A DNA stretch of 64,000 nucleotides. Origin: Desulfofustis sp. PB-SRB1. Its GTDB lineage: Bacteria; Desulfobacterota; Desulfobulbia; Desulfobulbales; Desulfocapsaceae. The notes under the pieces were generated by a model that saw only the letters and a list, made by a program, of their open reading frames with translations, was not told where the DNA came from and made no database searches. Every line of letters begins with the position of its first letter. The stretch's first letter is position 1. This document shows, in pieces, positions 9,430 to 18,966 of the stretch. The DNA is taken from positions 248,001 to 312,000 of the forward strand of contig JAEQMT010000038.1 of assembly GCA_016722945.1 (NCBI GenBank), given 5' to 3'. The translations under genes and the position numbers were made by a program.

Positions 9430-11136
9430 ATGAGACGGTTTCGCATCCTGCTGTACAGCACAATCATGGTAACGCTCATCTCTTTGAGCCTATCCTGTTC
9501 AAAGAATCAACCGGTACCGGAGGTATCGGAGAGCCCCGCTCCCCAGCAAACGGCACAAGAAAACAATCCGCCCCAGCCAACATCGTCGCCGCCAATAGTC
9601 CTGCCCACTGCCTACCAATTGCCCACCTACGTGGTGGGCAATGATTTTGATGAAGATCTGGCCATCACCGATGAGGCGGTTGTCAGGGTCGGCGCCACCA
9701 TCAGATCAACCCGCGGTCCCCAGCCGCTTTGGGATATCATGAGACGGTTGGTTGCCCTTAAGGAAATGAATGTCTCCTGGGCCAGCGATGTTGACCAGAA
9801 CGTTCTGGTGGATGTGGATATCAATGCCGCCGATGATTTTTTCAACGCCATAGATAACCTGCTCAGGCAGGTTGACTATTTTCACGAAGTGCAGGGCAAC
9901 ACCATTGTCATCAAATACAAGGAAACCCGGCAATTCAAGATTGCCATGCCGTTTATCGCATCGCAGTATACCACTGAATCAGGCGGCAATTTACTGGGGA
10001 GTCCGGAGTTGTCCACCAATGTCAAAGGCACCATCCAGCTCGATTCCACCGGCAACACCTTTGACATTTGGGAAAATATCCAGGCAAACATGGATAAGAT
10101 TATTGCGCTGTGGAGCACCACCACGGTAACGCCGACCGCAGGCACCGATACAGCCGAGGGTGGCGAAGAGAATCAGTCGACAATGGAAAATCTTGCGACC
10201 AGACGAGTCTCATCCAGCGATGTTGCCTATTTTATCGATAAACCCGTTGGTATCATCACCGTTACCGCCCCTCGCCCGCTGCTGCAGGAACTCGACAAAT
10301 ATTTTACCAACCTCACCAACTCGCTGTATAAACAGGTCTCCATAGAAGCAAAAATCCTCGAAGTACAACTCAAGGATAATTCCAAGATAGGCCTTGACTG
10401 GAGCCAGGTTCTGAAAGATTTCAACGTTACCGGTACGGTGGTTTTTGGCGATTTATCCCGGGGAGGGCAGGTATATCCGAAGATCCAAACGGTTAACGAC
10501 TCCTTTAACGACGGAACTGTAAAAGGCAATCTCCTTGATCCCACCGCTTTTATATCGCAGATACTGCTGGATCCGACGGATTTTAGTGTATTGCTCAACG
10601 CTCTGGAGGAACAGGGAAACACAAGAATTCTCTCAAATCCAAAGATAAGTGTGCTTAACGGCCAGCCGGCACTGATCACGGTGGGCCGTAATGTCACCTA
10701 CGTGGACAGCGTTGAAACCGATATCGATACCTCCGCAACATTTCCAACTACTACCATCACGGTGGAGACAGCCCGCATTCTCTCCGGCGTCGGCCTGTCC
10801 CTCACCGCAAACGTCATGGAAAACAATGAGATCGTCATGAATCTGGTTCCGGTTACCTCCGAACTTGAAGAGCCCATAGAGTATCGCTTCTTTGGCGGCG
10901 AGGCCGCCCAGGTGGGGTTGCCGGTGGTAAACATACGCCAGATCAGCACCACGGTGCGAGTCAGAGACGGTGAAATGCTGGTAATCGGCGGGCTGATCTC
11001 CGAGGTGGAGCAAACCACCAGCGACTTTGTGCCACTGGTGGGCAAAATTCCCATTGTCCGCTACCTCTTTGGCGTTGAAGAAAAAATCAAAGAAAAGCGA
11101 GAGCTTATTATACTGCTGAGGCCGGTGATTATTTAG
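9430..11136 (+). CDS. mshL: Outer-membrane secretin, MshL/PilQ type, lipoprotein
   Basis: Forms the outer-membrane pore through which the pilus passes. The ATG at 9430 gives MRRFRILLYSTIMV followed by the lipobox LSLSC, so I prefer it to the ATG at 9376, which adds 18 residues without function and lies directly on the previous stop. The 568-residue protein has a Pro/Gln-rich linker, an N0/N1-like region (about 85-200), and the secretin core with LSNPKISVLNGQPALITVG, VVNIRQISTTVRVRDGEML, IGGLI and the end block VPLVGKIPIVRYLFG. These closing motifs are universal in secretins, and the overall pattern is closest to MshL. Lipidation may target it without a separate pilotin. Confidence 0.9.
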   Translation: MRRFRILLYSTIMVTLISLSLSCSKNQPVPEVSESPAPQQTAQENNPPQPTSSPPIVLPTAYQLPTYVVGNDFDEDLAITDEAVVRVGATIRSTRGPQPLWDIMRRLVALKEMNVSWASDVDQNVLVDVDINAADDFFNAIDNLLRQVDYFHEVQGNTIVIKYKETRQFKIAMPFIASQYTTESGGNLLGSPELSTNVKGTIQLDSTGNTFDIWENIQANMDKIIALWSTTTVTPTAGTDTAEGGEENQSTMENLATRRVSSSDVAYFIDKPVGIITVTAPRPLLQELDKYFTNLTNSLYKQVSIEAKILEVQLKDNSKIGLDWSQVLKDFNVTGTVVFGDLSRGGQVYPKIQTVNDSFNDGTVKGNLLDPTAFISQILLDPTDFSVLLNALEEQGNTRILSNPKISVLNGQPALITVGRNVTYVDSVETDIDTSATFPTTTITVETARILSGVGLSLTANVMENNEIVMNLVPVTSELEEPIEYRFFGGEAAQVGLPVVNIRQISTTVRVRDGEMLVIGGLISEVEQTTSDFVPLVGKIPIVRYLFGVEEKIKEKRELIILLRPVII

Positions 11137-11174
11137 CTGTATACTCAACTATTTTACATGGCAGGGAGAGCCAC

Positions 11175-12200
11175 ATGAAACTGCTCAAAGTTTTCATTCT
11201 TGGAGTTGCGGTACTGAGCCTAACCGGATGTGGGCAAAAGGTGGTGGAAACGCTCAAGGTTTCCGAACCGGTGGGTCCGAATGCACCGGGCGCCGGACGC
11301 AGCATCGTGGTGCTGCCGTTCGCCGATTACACCTTTTCAGACAATTTGGCATCCGCCCACCGACGCAACCTGCAGGTGACCGAGTCGGTTACCGATCGGC
11401 TCATCGCCAACGGCTTTGCCATGCCGATTCAGGAAGACGTGGTGCGCTACATGATCAACCAGAACCTGATCAGCCTGGTGGCCTACGAGGAAAGCCACTC
11501 ATCATCGCTCACCAACGAGCTTTCCGGTGAATGGTCAAATGAGATGAAAACCGAAATCCGCCGCTACATCGTCGAGCAGCAGGTCAGCCGCGACAACCGT
11601 CTTGTCTCAAGCCCCGGCACCCATGGCCTTTCCGAAAACACGGTACGCAAGATCGGCCGACGCTTTAACGCCGACTATATCGTCAGGGGCCGCCTGCTCG
11701 AGTATAAAACCAGAGAAGACCCATCCTGGGCGCCGTGGCGCAAGGGCGTGCTGCCCTTTGTGGTGGGCGGCACCAGCCAGGTGGTGTACGGTTTTGCCGA
11801 GTCGGATCAGTATGACCGGTGGAATCAGACAACTGTCGGGGCCGGCTATGGCGCCTTGATCGGCTCTTCGGATAACATCATCTGGCCATTTGAAAACGAC
11901 CCCGGCAATACCATCCTGGGTATGAGCAGTTCCGCTTCAAACGCCATCTTCTGGGGCTTTGCCGGCGGCTGGCTGGGTCAACTTTCAACGCACAGCGGTC
12001 GCCTGGATCAGGCCGTCGTTCAGATGCGCATCTGGGTACAGGAGGCATCTTCCGGCAACGTCGTCTGGACGAACCGGGTGCGGGTACAGGTATCGCCTCA
12101 AACCGTTTTTTCAGACTCCCAGTATGACGTGCTGTTTGATCAGGCGATCGAAAAAGGGGTGACGGCGCTTATCGACAGTTTCGTTACCAACACTCTATAG
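11175..12200 (+). CDS. Putative outer-membrane lipoprotein of the pilus operon
   Basis: A 341-residue lipoprotein with a clear lipobox (LSLTGC, Cys19). Residues about 40-100 carry RSIVVLPFADYTF followed by VTESVTDRLIANGF, a pattern reminiscent of the CsgG/FlgO/GNA1162 group of outer-membrane lipoproteins, in which a beta strand precedes a helix. The central part is rich in Gly, Trp and Ser, and a later block (VQMRIWVQEASSGNVVW) fits a beta domain near the C-terminus. I do not recognise a named family with confidence. It follows the secretin by 38 bases and is the last gene before a strong terminator, so a role in secretin assembly or stability is plausible but unproven. Confidence 0.65.
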   Translation: MKLLKVFILGVAVLSLTGCGQKVVETLKVSEPVGPNAPGAGRSIVVLPFADYTFSDNLASAHRRNLQVTESVTDRLIANGFAMPIQEDVVRYMINQNLISLVAYEESHSSSLTNELSGEWSNEMKTEIRRYIVEQQVSRDNRLVSSPGTHGLSENTVRKIGRRFNADYIVRGRLLEYKTREDPSWAPWRKGVLPFVVGGTSQVVYGFAESDQYDRWNQTTVGAGYGALIGSSDNIIWPFENDPGNTILGMSSSASNAIFWGFAGGWLGQLSTHSGRLDQAVVQMRIWVQEASSGNVVWTNRVRVQVSPQTVFSDSQYDVLFDQAIEKGVTALIDSFVTNTL

Positions 12201-12222
12201 CCACGCTTTGACATCTAAGCTG

Positions 12223-12260
12223 AAAGGTGGGTCCGCACCACCGCGGTGCCCGCCTTTTTT
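12223..12260 (+). terminator. Rho-independent terminator of the pilus operon
   Basis: An AAAGG-T-GGG arm followed by GCACC pairs with GGTGC and then CCxCCTTT across a short ACCGC loop, ending in six T. It lies 23 bases after the lipoprotein stop. The last bases overlap the secB stop codon on the other strand, so the site also marks the convergence point. Confidence 0.85.
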
Positions 12261-12747
12261 AATGCTCAGCCGACTCGCCGGCCTGCTTTCTGGCATTGTG
12301 GAACAAGGCCATGAAATTAATGGGCTCCATCAGAAAAGGGATAAATCCCCCATCCACCGAAATCTGGCTGACAATCTGCCTGGTAAAGGGAAACAGCAAA
12401 GTAGGACACTCAACCCCCAGCACAGCGGGAAGGTGCTTTTCCGGAACATTTTTAATAAGAAACGCACCGGCGTGCTCAACTTCAAGTAAAAACAATACCT
12501 TATCCGCTTCTTCCTTGTTGGTTACTTTCGCCGAAATCTCAATTGCCACCTCATAGTGCGCCTCATCAATCTTTCGGTTATTGAGCTTCATGTTCAGCTC
12601 AACATGCGGTTCCTTGCCCTGGCCACTTAAGAAAACTTCAGGGGCATTTGGATTCTCGAATGAAAAATCCTTGACGTACATCTTCTGCATTCGGAATACC
12701 GGGTTCTCGGCACTCTTCTGTTCGCTGCTGCCGGTGGTTTCAGTCAT
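12259..12747 (-). CDS. secB: Protein-export chaperone SecB
   Basis: Tetrameric cytosolic chaperone that keeps precursor proteins unfolded and delivers them to SecA. The 162-residue length and motifs fit: MYVKDFSFENPNAP near 23-36, YEVAIEISAKV near 65-75, LEVEHAGAF near 88-96, and the C-terminal region with CPTLLFPFTRQIVS and GGFIPFLMEPINF. An ATG preceded by GGAGTC starts it. It is a single-gene unit that ends within the terminator of the convergent pilus operon. Upstream is a dispersed repeat copy and then uvrA on the same strand. Confidence 0.94.
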   Translation of the reverse strand: MTETTGSSEQKSAENPVFRMQKMYVKDFSFENPNAPEVFLSGQGKEPHVELNMKLNNRKIDEAHYEVAIEISAKVTNKEEADKVLFLLEVEHAGAFLIKNVPEKHLPAVLGVECPTLLFPFTRQIVSQISVDGGFIPFLMEPINFMALFHNARKQAGESAEH

Positions 12748-12785
12748 GATGACTCCGTTGTGATATTTTTATCTATCGTTCCACA

Positions 12786-12926
12786 TTAAGGGAACCTTGA
12801 ATAATGAGAATTTTAGCTCAAGATCATTGCGCCAGGACATGTTACCGCAGGCCGAGCTGATATTGCCAGGATAACATTTTTTGAGCAATGAAGGGGTTGT
12901 GCGAAAAGGCCATGTTGCAAGGTTCT
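12786..12926 (+). repeat. Dispersed ~140-bp inverted-repeat element, copy B
   Basis: This copy begins GGGAACCTTGAATAATGAG and ends GCGAAAAGGCCATGTTGC, with AGGATAACATTTTTTGAGC before the end. It aligns with the copies at 4386, 29469 and 38933. The left end AACCTTGAATAATG is the exact reverse complement of the right end of copy C. It sits between uvrA and secB. Confidence 0.78.
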
Positions 12927-12956
12927 TTTAAAGGTTGCCGCGGATACGACATTCCC

Positions 12957-15794
12957 TCACTCCGACAATACCTGTTTCAAAAACATGCCGGTGTATGAGG
13001 ATGATTGACCGGCAACCTGCTCGGGGGTTCCCTGGGCGACAATTTCTCCGCCCCGCGCCCCCCCCTCGGGACCGATATCGATGATCCAGTCGGCGGTTTT
13101 GATCACGTCGAGATTGTGCTCGATTACCACCACCGTATTACCCTGATCCACCAGGCGATTCAAGACCGCCAGCAGATGCTGAATATCGGCCGGATGCAGA
13201 CCGGTGGTGGGCTCATCGAGAATATAGAGGGTTTTGCCGCTGCCGCGTGCCGACAACTCGCGCGCCAGCTTGACACGCTGCGCCTCACCACCTGACAAGG
13301 TGGTCGACGCCTGCCCCAGTTTTATATAGGAAAGGCCAACATCAAACAGGGTCTGCAGACGCTGCCGGATGGGTGGGATCGCCTCAAAAAACTCTAGGGC
13401 CTCGGCAACACTGAGCATGAGCACATCATAGATTGAGCGGTCCTTATAGGCAATCTCCAGGGTCTGCTGGTTATAGCGTTTTCCTTTGCACACCTCGCAT
13501 TGCACGTAGACATCGGGCAGAAAGTGCATGGAAATGCGCAGCACCCCGTCGCCATCGCAGGCGGCGCACCGCCCTCCCTTCACGTTAAAGCTGAAACGCC
13601 CCGGCGCATAGCCACGTGCCCGGGATTCGGGCAGGCGGGCAAACAGCTCTCGGATCGGGGTAAACACCCCGGTGTAAGTGGCCGGGTTGGAGCGCGGTGT
13701 CCGCCCGATCGGGCTCTGGTCGATATCGATAATCTTATCAATTCGTTCCAATCCGCGCAGGGTTGTCCCGTCACGCTCGATCTCCCGTTTTCGTGACTCT
13801 TTCGCCTTTTTTGCCAGGCCATAGAGGGTTTCCATGACGAGGCTCGATTTACCCGAACCCGACACCCCGGTTACCGCCGTCATTACCCCCAGGGGAAACC
13901 GCACCGTAAGGTTTTTGAGGTTGTTTATCCGTGCTTTGGAAACGGCAAGTGCCCGTGGCGATCTTTTTTTTACCACCCTCCGCTTCGACGGAATGGCGAT
14001 CGACTTGATGCCGGCAAGATATGCTCCCGTTTCCGAATCTTTGGCTCCGAGCAGGTTTGCTACCGTACCGCTGAAGACCACCTCACCGCCGTGTATACCG
14101 GCGCCGGGCCCCATATCAAGCACATGATCGGCAGCCAGAATCGTGTCGGTATCATGTTCAACGACGATGACCGTGTTGCCCAGATCACGCAACTCTTCAA
14201 GAGTGTGAATGAGCTTGCGGTTATCACGCTGATGCAGCCCAATGCTGGGCTCATCGAGGATATACAACACCCCGGCCAGCCGGGAGCCGATCTGTGAGGC
14301 CAGTCTGATGCGCTGCGCCTCACCGCCGGACAATGTTCCCGAGGTTCGCGCCAGGGTGAGGTAGCCAAGCCCCACCGATTCAAGAAATGAAAGCCGGTCG
14401 ACAATTTCCTTGAGCACCGGTTCTCCGATGGCACGTTCTCGGGCATTAAGCGGCAACTCCCTGAGATCCATCAACAATTGCTCAACCGAGAGGCAGGTCA
14501 GCTCGTAGATAGTGAACGCACCGACCCGTACCGCCAGCGCTTCCGGCTTGAGCCGGGCGCCCCCGCAGGCCGGACACTGCTGCTCATTCATGAATCGGGC
14601 CAGTTCCTCGCGGATCATCGCCGACTGGGTCTCATGAAAACGCCGATTCAGCTGAGGAATAACCCCCTCATAGCGCTTCACCGCCTTCAGCCATCGCTTC
14701 CCCTTCTGGTACTCAAACTCAATCTCCTCATCACCAGAACCAAACAACACCACATCTTGATTCTCCGGGGACAGTTTACAAAAAGCGGTGGCCAGCGAAA
14801 ACCCGTAATGTTTAGCAACCGCGGCCAGCATCTGACCGGTATAGGTCGCTTCATTGCGCCATCCCCACGGGGCAATGGCGCCATCGAGGATGGAGCGCTT
14901 TGTATCCGGAACGATCAGAGAGGAGTCGAAGAACTGTTTCACGCCAAGTCCGGCGCATTCAGTGCACGCCCCCTGTGGGCTGTTAAAAGAAAAAAGCTGG
15001 GTGGAAAGCGACGGCAGCGATATACCGCACTTGTGACAGGCGGCCAGTTCACTGAAGAGCTGCTCTCTACCGTCATCAGGGAACAGGGCCAGCAGATAGC
15101 CCTCGGTGACGGTAACAGCGGTGGTCACCGAGTCTGAAAGACGCCGTCTGATCGAGTCTTTCAATACAAGACGATCAACAACAATTTCAATGGTGTGCTT
15201 CTTGTTTTTATCGAGAGGTTGCACATCTTCGGTATGAACGATGTCACCATTAACCCTGGCTCGCACGAACCCTTCCTTACGAATCCGCGCCAACAATTGC
15301 TCGTGACGACCTTTGCGTTTCTCCACCATGGGCGCCAGCAATACCACCTTTGTCCCCTCCGGTTCGGCAAGTAGGGTGTTGACCATATCCTCGATGGATT
15401 GCGATTTAATCTCATCACCGCATTGCGGGCAGTACGGCCGGCCGCAGCGGGCAAAAAGAAGCCTGAGGTGATCGTAAATCTCGGTTACCGTGCCCACCGT
15501 TGATCGCGGATTCTTGCTGGTGGTTTTTTGCTCAATGGATACGGCAGGAGAAAGCCCTTCCAGTGAGTCCACGTCCGGTTTATCCATCTGCCCGAGAAAC
15601 TGGCGGGCATAGGTGGAAAGGGACTCGACGTAGCGACGCTGGCCCTCAGCGTAAAGAGTATCGAAGGCAAGCGTCGACTTTCCCGAACCCGACAGGCCGG
15701 TAAACACCACCAGGGCATTGCGCGGCAGATCTACATCGACATTTCTGAGATTGTGCATCCGCGCGCCGCGGATTTTTATTAATTTCGGTTCCAT
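12957..15794 (-). CDS. uvrA: Excinuclease ABC subunit A
   Basis: Damage-recognition ATPase of nucleotide excision repair, which loads UvrB. The 945-residue protein is full length. It has two ABC modules: Walker [10 protein letters not shown] at 33-41 and GVSGSGKSS near 640, signature [12 protein letters not shown] and [12 protein letters not shown], and Walker [12 protein letters not shown] and [11 protein letters not shown]. Zinc-binding cysteine pairs are visible (CPQCG, CHKCG, CPACGG, CAACDG, CEVCKG). The gene stands alone on the minus strand, divergent from glyQ across a 397-base gap that carries a repeat element. No LexA box was evident by eye in that gap. Confidence 0.97.
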   Translation of the reverse strand: MEPKLIKIRGARMHNLRNVDVDLPRNALVVFTGLSGSGKSTLAFDTLYAEGQRRYVESLSTYARQFLGQMDKPDVDSLEGLSPAVSIEQKTTSKNPRSTVGTVTEIYDHLRLLFARCGRPYCPQCGDEIKSQSIEDMVNTLLAEPEGTKVVLLAPMVEKRKGRHEQLLARIRKEGFVRARVNGDIVHTEDVQPLDKNKKHTIEIVVDRLVLKDSIRRRLSDSVTTAVTVTEGYLLALFPDDGREQLFSELAACHKCGISLPSLSTQLFSFNSPQGACTECAGLGVKQFFDSSLIVPDTKRSILDGAIAPWGWRNEATYTGQMLAAVAKHYGFSLATAFCKLSPENQDVVLFGSGDEEIEFEYQKGKRWLKAVKRYEGVIPQLNRRFHETQSAMIREELARFMNEQQCPACGGARLKPEALAVRVGAFTIYELTCLSVEQLLMDLRELPLNARERAIGEPVLKEIVDRLSFLESVGLGYLTLARTSGTLSGGEAQRIRLASQIGSRLAGVLYILDEPSIGLHQRDNRKLIHTLEELRDLGNTVIVVEHDTDTILAADHVLDMGPGAGIHGGEVVFSGTVANLLGAKDSETGAYLAGIKSIAIPSKRRVVKKRSPRALAVSKARINNLKNLTVRFPLGVMTAVTGVSGSGKSSLVMETLYGLAKKAKESRKREIERDGTTLRGLERIDKIIDIDQSPIGRTPRSNPATYTGVFTPIRELFARLPESRARGYAPGRFSFNVKGGRCAACDGDGVLRISMHFLPDVYVQCEVCKGKRYNQQTLEIAYKDRSIYDVLMLSVAEALEFFEAIPPIRQRLQTLFDVGLSYIKLGQASTTLSGGEAQRVKLARELSARGSGKTLYILDEPTTGLHPADIQHLLAVLNRLVDQGNTVVVIEHNLDVIKTADWIIDIGPEGGARGGEIVAQGTPEQVAGQSSSYTGMFLKQVLSE

Positions 15795-16191
15795 TGTCTT
15801 TTAAAAATTGCGCCCCGACTCACTTTCACCAATGTCTGGCGTCTTAATAGAATAATCTGTGAAAAGTCAGAGCGACCCCACAACGACGCCATCAGATTTC
15901 ATACCGTCAACCAAAAAGGGAGCGATTGCACAAAAGGTGCCATTGAACTGAGCCACTGGACAAAAGTCAAGGCAACAATTATGATGGCGTCGTAAAAACT
16001 TCGCTCTACGTCGTCGTGGGATCATTTTGACTTCTCGACGTACCACATGTACGCCTGCGAGATCAAAATGACCACCACTCCTAGTGTAGCTGTGTTTTTA
16101 CTTAGCCATCTTTAGCTGCAAGTTCGACTTTTTACGAGAGCAACAATTATAAGGCTGTACGGAAAATAATAAGAAGCATCCAACACACCCT
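15795..16191. other. 397-bp divergent region between uvrA and glyQ
   Basis: The gap must contain the uvrA and glyQ promoters. Its right part, 15983-16140, is a short inverted-repeat element flanked by a direct duplication of CAACAATTAT. I saw nothing coding in it. Confidence 0.6.
15983..16140 (+). mobile_element. MITE-like element with 10-bp flanking direct repeats
   Basis: The 158-bp segment is flanked by identical 10-mers CAACAATTAT (15973-15982 and 16141-16150), which is what a target-site duplication looks like. The two ends share TCGTAAAAA in inverted orientation. Inside is a large dyad at 16021-16073, in which ATCATTTTGA and CTCG pair with CGAG and TCAAAATGA around a CGTAC/GTACG core, predicting a stable cruciform or RNA hairpin. 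It has no coding capacity. Truncated copies occur at 51149-51181 and possibly at 33363-33380. Confidence 0.72.
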
Positions 16192-17091
16192 TTGGAAAAT
16201 GTGAATCACATGTATTTTCAAGATATTATATTTGCCCTGGACAGCTTCTGGGCGGAACGCGGCTGCGTTATCCAACAACCCTACGACATGGAAGTAGGCG
16301 CCGGTACCTTTCACCCCGCTACTCTGCTGCGTGCCCTGGGACCGGAACCATGGCGGGCCGCCTACCCGCAGCCGTCACGCCGCCCCACCGACGGCAGATA
16401 TGGTGAAAACCCGAATCGGCTGCAGCACTATTATCAGTACCAGGTGGTGCTCAAGCCCTCACCATCGGATGTGCAGGAACTCTACCTTGACAGCCTCAGA
16501 AAATTCGGCCTTGACCTGCTCGACCATGATATTCGTTTCGTCGAGGATGACTGGGAGTCCCCCACTCTGGGCGCCTGGGGGCTGGGCTGGGAAATCTGGC
16601 TGGACGGCATGGAAATCACCCAGTTTACCTACTTCCAGCAGGCCGGTTCCATCGACCTGCACCCAATCACCGTCGAACTCACCTATGGGCTGGAGCGCAT
16701 CGCCATGTACCTGCAGGGGGTAGACAGCGTCTATGATATCGCCTGGAATAACGAAGTGAGCTATGGCGAAATCTTCCATCAGGCCGAAATAGAGCATTCG
16801 ACCTTTAACTTCGAGGAAGCGGACGTAGCCGTTCTTATCGACTATTTCAACACCTGCGAGGCCCAGGCAAAACGTATCATTGAGCGGGGTCTGATTCTCC
16901 CAACCTATGATTTCTGCCTGAAATGTTCCCACACCTTCAACCTGCTTGATGCCCGCAAGGCGATCAGCGTGGCTGAACGAACCCGCTACATCGGCCGCAT
17001 CCGTAGACTTGCCCGTCTGGTTGCAGAGAAATACGTCGCCCAACGCGAAGACATGGGATACCCACTTCTCAAAAAAACGGTGACTGCGTGA
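16192..17091 (+). CDS. glyQ: Glycyl-tRNA synthetase alpha subunit
   Basis: Catalytic alpha chain of the bacterial heterotetrameric glycyl-tRNA synthetase. At 299 residues it is normal in length. Class II motifs are evident: [21 protein letters not shown] near the N-terminus, the [13 protein letters not shown] block, and [16 protein letters not shown] (motif 3). The beta subunit gene glyS usually follows directly, but here the stop codon is followed after two bases by the 3' end of selC on the opposite strand, and no glyS is present in the window. The enzyme needs GlyS to work, so the gene must be elsewhere. An ATG a few codons in (16207) is a possible alternative start. Confidence 0.96.
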   Translation: MENVNHMYFQDIIFALDSFWAERGCVIQQPYDMEVGAGTFHPATLLRALGPEPWRAAYPQPSRRPTDGRYGENPNRLQHYYQYQVVLKPSPSDVQELYLDSLRKFGLDLLDHDIRFVEDDWESPTLGAWGLGWEIWLDGMEITQFTYFQQAGSIDLHPITVELTYGLERIAMYLQGVDSVYDIAWNNEVSYGEIFHQAEIEHSTFNFEEADVAVLIDYFNTCEAQAKRIIERGLILPTYDFCLKCSHTFNLLDARKAISVAERTRYIGRIRRLARLVAEKYVAQREDMGYPLLKKTVTA

Positions 17092-17093
17092 TA

Positions 17094-17191
17094 TGGCGGA
17101 AGTGCATGGGAATCGAACCCACCCAGCAGGCTGTTAACCCGCTACACCGGATTTGAAGTCCGGGAGAGCCACCAGTGCCCTATCCACTTCC
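17094..17191 (-). tRNA. selC: tRNA-Sec (anticodon UCA)
   Basis: On the minus strand this 98-base gene starts GGAAGTGG, has the anticodon loop CTTCAAA (UCA) closed by CCGGA/TCCGG, a long variable arm, the T loop GTTCGATTC, and ends CACTTCCG with an encoded CCA. The long variable arm and UCA anticodon identify selenocysteine tRNA. Seven acceptor pairs are clear and the eighth position appears to be G against G. The gene converges on glyQ with a 2-base gap. It implies that SelA/SelB/SelD and UGA-coded selenoproteins exist in the genome; none of these is in this window. Confidence 0.95.
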
Positions 17192-17312
17192 GATCTGGAT
17201 TACTTTTCATTTTCAGTGTAATTGCTCTTGACCGTTTGCGCAACTGTTTATTATAATAGGATGTTTTAGCAACAGGTCGGCAATCCTGCCCATACTTTTC
17301 CGCCAATAATCG

Positions 17313-17615
17313 ATGCAGTGCGAACGGCTCGTTAAACTGATCAAGACCTGGTACCTCAACGTTCAGGACGAAACCATGGCGCCGGCACGCATGGTCCAGT
17401 TCATAAAAAACCATGCCGCCAATTGTCCGGTATGCCGTCAGGATCCAGATCTCAAAGCCGAGATTGAGCAGATCGCCGCCTTTGTCCTGCCGGAAACAAA
17501 GATTCCCAAAGCGGCACGCGCCAAAAATGAACCCGCCGCCGCGCCAAAAGAACCACCCTCACAAGAAAACAGTCATAAAAACGACGATGCAGAAGCCGCG
17601 GAGCCCGTAAAATAA
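17313..17615 (+). CDS. Small hypothetical protein with CxxC motif
   Basis: A 100-residue protein I cannot assign. It has an N-terminal helical part (about 1-50) with KTWYLNVQDETMAPARMVQF, then NCPVCRQD with a CxxC pair at about 37-40 after the helix, then a disordered tail rich in Ala, Pro, Glu and Lys (about 60-100). The CxxC might bind zinc or be redox-active. The start lacks an obvious ribosome-binding site, so the N-terminus is uncertain. It lies between selC and the MFS gene on the opposite strand. Codon use resembles that of its neighbours, so I believe it is real. Confidence 0.6.
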   Translation: MQCERLVKLIKTWYLNVQDETMAPARMVQFIKNHAANCPVCRQDPDLKAEIEQIAAFVLPETKIPKAARAKNEPAAAPKEPPSQENSHKNDDAEAAEPVK

Positions 17616-17684
17616 CCAACGAAGCGCCGAAATAACAACCCCTGAAGAAACGCTTTGCTCCATGGCGCTGCGGGAAAAACTGAG

Positions 17685-18902
17685 TCAACCTCCTGAAACG
17701 GTTTTTTTCGGCAGCAACAATGCCACTATCACCCCGCCGACAGCACAGGCGGCGGCCAGTAGAAACCCTGTTGAAAAACTCCCCGTACTCTGCGCTGCCA
17801 CGCCGACAACCGCCGGCCCGGCAATCTGGCCAATACCGAATACAAAGGTGATATAGCCAAAAACGGCCGTGGCCCGCGCCGCCCCCACCAGATCCCCCAC
17901 CAACGCTGCCATAACCGCGGGCAAACTCCAGGCAGCGAGGCCGAAACAGACAAGCGACGGGTAGATAAAAAGAACCGGCAGCACCGCGGAAGCACCGAGA
18001 TATGCGAAGGCCTGCAAAGAAAATATGGCCGCCAGGCCAAGCCGTCGGCCAAACCGATCCGAGAACACCCCGAAAAGAAAGCCTGAGGCAAGGCTGCAAA
18101 CCCCAACCCACGACCACAACATGCCGGCGCGCTCCGGCGAAAAACCACGCTCTTGAATGAGTGAGGTGACAAAAAAAGTGACGTAGATAACGTAGGAAAA
18201 ACCAAATAAGAAATAGAGCACACCACATTGTACCAGCCGGGCGACCGGCACTTCGATCCCATCACGCCGCTGGGACCAGCCACTTGCAACATGTTGGTCT
18301 CGCCCCGAAACGACTGCATTACCGATCAACAGCCAGCAGATAACCGCACAGATCGTCGCCGTTGCCCCCAGGCTGAGCCATCCCAGACGCCAGGAAAAAC
18401 CGGCCCCGGTGAGCACTGGCACCAGATAGGCTGCCATTATAATGCCCATGCCGTTGCCGGTCACCACCAGCCCGGCCGCCCTGCCCCGCTGGGCCGGAGG
18501 AAACCAGGCGGCAACCAGGGCCATGATCGGTACGTTGGATAGCCCGCTCCCCACACCGGTAAGAAAATAGAGCACCAGGACCGGGTAGACATGGTTAACC
18601 AAACCGACCGCCATCATGGAAAGACCCACCGCGGCAAGGGCCAGCGAAATAAGGGTGCGGGCGCCGAACATATCGCTCAGCTTCCCGCAGACAAGAACAG
18701 CGACCAGATACCCGCAGAAATTGACGGTTCCCACCGCCCCCATCTGCGCGTAGCTCAGATCCAGCGCCTCGCCCATGGAGGGCAGCAGCATGCCCAAGGC
18801 AAATCGGCCGATACCGAGGCTGGCAAACAACCCAATGATTCCCGCCAGCACAATGAAATATCGCGGGCGTCCCGACCCTACCTGCTGTATCGTTTTATTC
18901 AT
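17685..18902 (-). CDS. MFS transporter
   Basis: A 405-residue inner-membrane transporter with about 12 hydrophobic segments. The loop after helix 2 carries GKLSDMFGART, the major facilitator signature, and a related FGVFSDRFGRR occurs at the start of the second half. Helix 1 begins GIIGLFASLGIGRFALGMLLP, a pattern common in the YbfB/CynX-like group. The substrate cannot be told from sequence. It is divergent from the DUF309 gene (64 bases apart). I saw no substrate-specific neighbour. Confidence 0.85.
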   Translation of the reverse strand: MNKTIQQVGSGRPRYFIVLAGIIGLFASLGIGRFALGMLLPSMGEALDLSYAQMGAVGTVNFCGYLVAVLVCGKLSDMFGARTLISLALAAVGLSMMAVGLVNHVYPVLVLYFLTGVGSGLSNVPIMALVAAWFPPAQRGRAAGLVVTGNGMGIIMAAYLVPVLTGAGFSWRLGWLSLGATATICAVICWLLIGNAVVSGRDQHVASGWSQRRDGIEVPVARLVQCGVLYFLFGFSYVIYVTFFVTSLIQERGFSPERAGMLWSWVGVCSLASGFLFGVFSDRFGRRLGLAAIFSLQAFAYLGASAVLPVLFIYPSLVCFGLAAWSLPAVMAALVGDLVGAARATAVFGYITFVFGIGQIAGPAVVGVAAQSTGSFSTGFLLAAACAVGGVIVALLLPKKTVSGG

Positions 18903-18966
18903 ATGACTGAAAATCGATCAGCCCGGTCAATACCATTTTTTATCACCATCGATATCACCCTTTCCT

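Noticed and set aside
16021-16073. The dyad as a glyQ riboswitch or T-box.
   Set aside because: It lies inside a repeat with a target-site duplication; no T-box specifier or antiterminator is visible.
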